Shown in pieces: positions 5,413-6,320 of a stretch of DNA of 6,320 bases. The position numbers were made by a program, and so were the translations under genes. The DNA lies in contig DZCT01000301.1 of assembly GCA_022736535.1 (NCBI GenBank), forward strand, positions 1 to 6,320. The letters are read 5' to 3'. The notes under the pieces were generated by a model that worked only from the letters and a program-made list of their open reading frames with translations, was not told where the DNA came from and searched no databases. This DNA comes from Desulfatirhabdium butyrativorans. Lineage in GTDB: Bacteria > Desulfobacterota > Desulfobacteria > Desulfobacterales > JAIFKL01. The first letter of the stretch is position 1; the number at the start of each line of letters is the position of its first letter.

Positions 5413-5438
5413 CAATTCTCAATTCTCAATTCTCAATT
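5413..5438. repeat. Heptanucleotide tandem repeat TCTCAAT x3
   Basis: Three perfect TCTCAAT units (5417-5437) plus a partial CAAT. The DUF4416 stop codon (5419-5421) lies inside the first unit and the last five residues, LRIEN, are repeat-encoded. The array touches the 105-bp palindrome with only one base between, so two repeat families have settled at the same site. Confidence 0.93.
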
Positions 5439-5949
5439 CCCTGACATACCTGTCGCGCACCTGCTTCAGCCAGCCCAGCATTTTCTGATCCGCATAATCC
5501 GGATAGGTCCAGGGCAATTTCTGAAAAGAACCTTTTGTATAAATCAGAGTCAGGTCCGCATAAATTCCTTTGCCGATATAGATTCTGTGGGTAAAATTTT
5601 TACCGCTTGCAAGGACAAACCGCTCCGGCAGCATATATCCGGGATCAATGTTCACATTCCGCATACCGTCGTTTGAAAATTTCTTTTCAATCTCATTGCT
5701 GATGATTTTTATGTCCGCCAAAGCCGTCTGTTCCCTCAGTTGCTCAAAGACAAGCATCCGCCGGAAAAGAGGAGTTCCCATTTCACGTTCATAATAATCG
5801 GTATAGTCAAATGCCATCCACCGGCTTATCATATCAACCGGACCGAAGTTTTCAGCCAGCAGCCTTGCAACCGGTTCCAAAAGTTCCTTTTCTTTCATAA
5901 AAAGCCCGATCAGCAATTTTGCAGGCTTGGGCAACTGGGGAATACTCAT
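5419..5949 (-). CDS. DUF4416 family protein of unknown function
   Basis: This 176-residue cytoplasmic protein matches the DUF4416 family as I recognise it. The conserved segments are KPAKLLIGLF near the start, FGPVDMISRWMAFDYTDYYE (35-54, an acidic/aromatic cluster), NIDPGYM (100-106), FTHRIYIGKGIYADLTLIY (119-137) and WTYPDY (147-152). There is no signal peptide or membrane segment. Members are often loosely labelled GTP-binding proteins, but I see no P-loop and would not use that name. The family is common in Desulfobacterota, frequently beside yicC, which suggests a linked but unknown role. The ATG start at 5949 fits the family opening, but no Shine-Dalgarno sequence precedes it; the upstream bases are an (AT)n run and a two-unit AGTTGAA repeat. 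The final LRIEN is encoded by a heptad repeat and is probably not ancestral. Confidence 0.88.
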   Translation of the reverse strand: MSIPQLPKPAKLLIGLFMKEKELLEPVARLLAENFGPVDMISRWMAFDYTDYYEREMGTPLFRRMLVFEQLREQTALADIKIISNEIEKKFSNDGMRNVNIDPGYMLPERFVLASGKNFTHRIYIGKGIYADLTLIYTKGSFQKLPWTYPDYADQKMLGWLKQVRDRYVRELRIEN

Positions 5950-5958
5950 ATATATATA

Positions 5959-5974
5959 AGTTGAAAGTTGAAAA
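5959..5974. repeat. Two-unit AGTTGAA heptad next to an AT run
   Basis: AGTTGAA occurs twice in tandem (5959-5972) followed by AA. It directly adjoins ATATATATAT (5948-5957), which includes the DUF4416 start codon. It is another 7-bp period at a gene junction, though two units alone would be weak evidence. Confidence 0.6.
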
Positions 5975-5991
5975 TTCAGGGATTATTTAAA

Positions 5992-6024
5992 AGAAACTGA
6001 GTTTTTTAAAAAAACTCAGTTTCT
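5992..6024 (-). terminator. Palindrome after the Trm112-like gene, possible terminator (AT-palindrome copy 3)
   Basis: AGAAACTGAGTTTTTT and AAAAAACTCAGTTTCT form perfect 16-bp arms around one A. It starts 7 nt after the Trm112-like stop, and on the minus strand is followed by TTTAAAT. It is the third member of the palindrome family at 3126-3154 and 3192-3220. Position favours a terminator or 3'-end stabiliser for the upstream gene, but the low GC content of the stem and short T tract make efficient termination uncertain. Confidence 0.5.
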
Positions 6025-6031
6025 CAAACAC

Positions 6032-6202
6032 TTATTTTATCGCTTTTGCTTCCTCAATCAGCATGATCGGAATCCCGTCTCTTATTTCATATAAGAGTTT
6101 GCATTTGTCACAGATCAGCCCGGTTTCCGAATCGTTCAGCCGGATGCTGCCTTTGCATCGGGGACATGCCAGAATTTCAAGAAGTTCTTTGCTTATCGCC
6201 AT
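6032..6202 (-). CDS. Trm112-like zinc-ribbon protein (YcaR/UPF0434 family)
   Basis: The 56-residue protein begins MAISKELLEILACPRCKGSI and has four cysteines in two pairs, CPRC (13-16) and CDKC (31-34), then YEIRDGIPIML (38-48). This is the typical Trm112/YcaR layout: a small zinc-ribbon-like domain with the conserved IPIML strand near the end. In eukaryotes and archaea Trm112 activates methyltransferases; the bacterial proteins are less well understood, and in proteobacteria often lie near lipid A or nucleotide-sugar genes. The length is normal for the family. The ATG at 6202 is preceded by AGGAGG with 10-nt spacing, the best ribosome site in the window. A palindrome lies 7 nt past the stop. 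A methyltransferase partner is not adjacent in the window apart from rlmB three kilobases away, and I do not infer a link. Confidence 0.92.
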   Translation of the reverse strand: MAISKELLEILACPRCKGSIRLNDSETGLICDKCKLLYEIRDGIPIMLIEEAKAIK

Positions 6203-6212
6203 GATGATGTTT

Positions 6213-6218
6213 CCTCCT
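6213..6218 (-). promoter_or_regulatory. Strong Shine-Dalgarno for the Trm112-like gene
   Basis: TAAGGAGGAA on the minus strand includes a full AGGAGG, with 10 nt to the ATG. It confirms the start of the small gene. I could not identify a convincing promoter between it and the CACAGAG repeat upstream. Confidence 0.8.
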
Positions 6219-6265
6219 TACAGAATACAATACTGAATCTCTATTGAAAGTATTCCCGCAGATTG

Positions 6266-6320
6266 TTTCCCACAGAGTTCACAGAGAATACACAGAGATC
6301 ACAGAGTTTTTAAAATCTCT
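6266..6320. repeat. Second CACAGAG element, cut by window edge
   Basis: TTTCCCACAGAG starts the element, with CACAGAG units at 6271, 6280, 6290 and 6299. It has the same order as the left arm of the element at 5307-5411, and ends at an AT-rich centre (TTTTTAAAA) followed by TCTCT, the first bases of an expected right arm. It therefore appears to be half of a second palindromic copy, placed upstream of the Trm112-like gene. Confidence 0.85.

Overview
All seven genes lie on the minus strand. Gene content and dispersed repeats suggest a Gram-negative deltaproteobacterium (Desulfobacterota), probably Desulfobacterales. That is inference from the gene order (Trm112-like, DUF4416, yicC, remA-like, gmk, rlmB), moderate GC content, and the many intergenic repeats seen in large genomes of this group. 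No species can be named from the window.

In the direction of transcription (high to low coordinates) the window holds: a 56-residue Trm112-like zinc-ribbon protein (6202-6032), a DUF4416 protein (5949-5419), a YicC/YloC-family protein (5275-4394), a RemA/DUF370 regulator-like protein (4335-3982) overlapping guanylate kinase (4010-3369), a 290-bp repeat-filled gap, the 23S rRNA 2'-O-methyltransferase RlmB (3078-2323), and a large membrane sensor phosphatase (2326-95) with a 7TMR-DISM sensor half and a SpoIIE/PP2C output half. yicC-remA-gmk is an ancient conserved cluster (B. subtilis yloC-remA-gmk-rpoZ). rpoZ is not found after gmk here. The first six genes are housekeeping (zinc-ribbon chaperone, RNA metabolism, nucleotide metabolism, rRNA modification). 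The last is a signalling gene translationally coupled to rlmB.

The unusual part is the repeats. Heptanucleotide tandem repeats of several related units (TCTCAAT, CTTCTCA, GTTCGGG, AGTTGAA), AT-rich palindromes, a 105-bp CACAGAG palindrome, a 66-bp tandem duplication and TCATTCTGAGCGGAGC-type repeats fill almost every gene junction. All seven stop codons lie inside a repeat or within about 10 nt of one. Some repeats have become coding: two unrelated proteins end in the same LRIEN, guanylate kinase has a proline-rich N-terminal tail made of a heptad repeat, the phosphatase's signal peptide core is heptad-encoded, and an in-frame palindrome adds a loop to its sensor domain.

I found no RNA gene, CRISPR array, transposase or defence system. 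The novelty here is the repeat ecology, not a new enzyme system.
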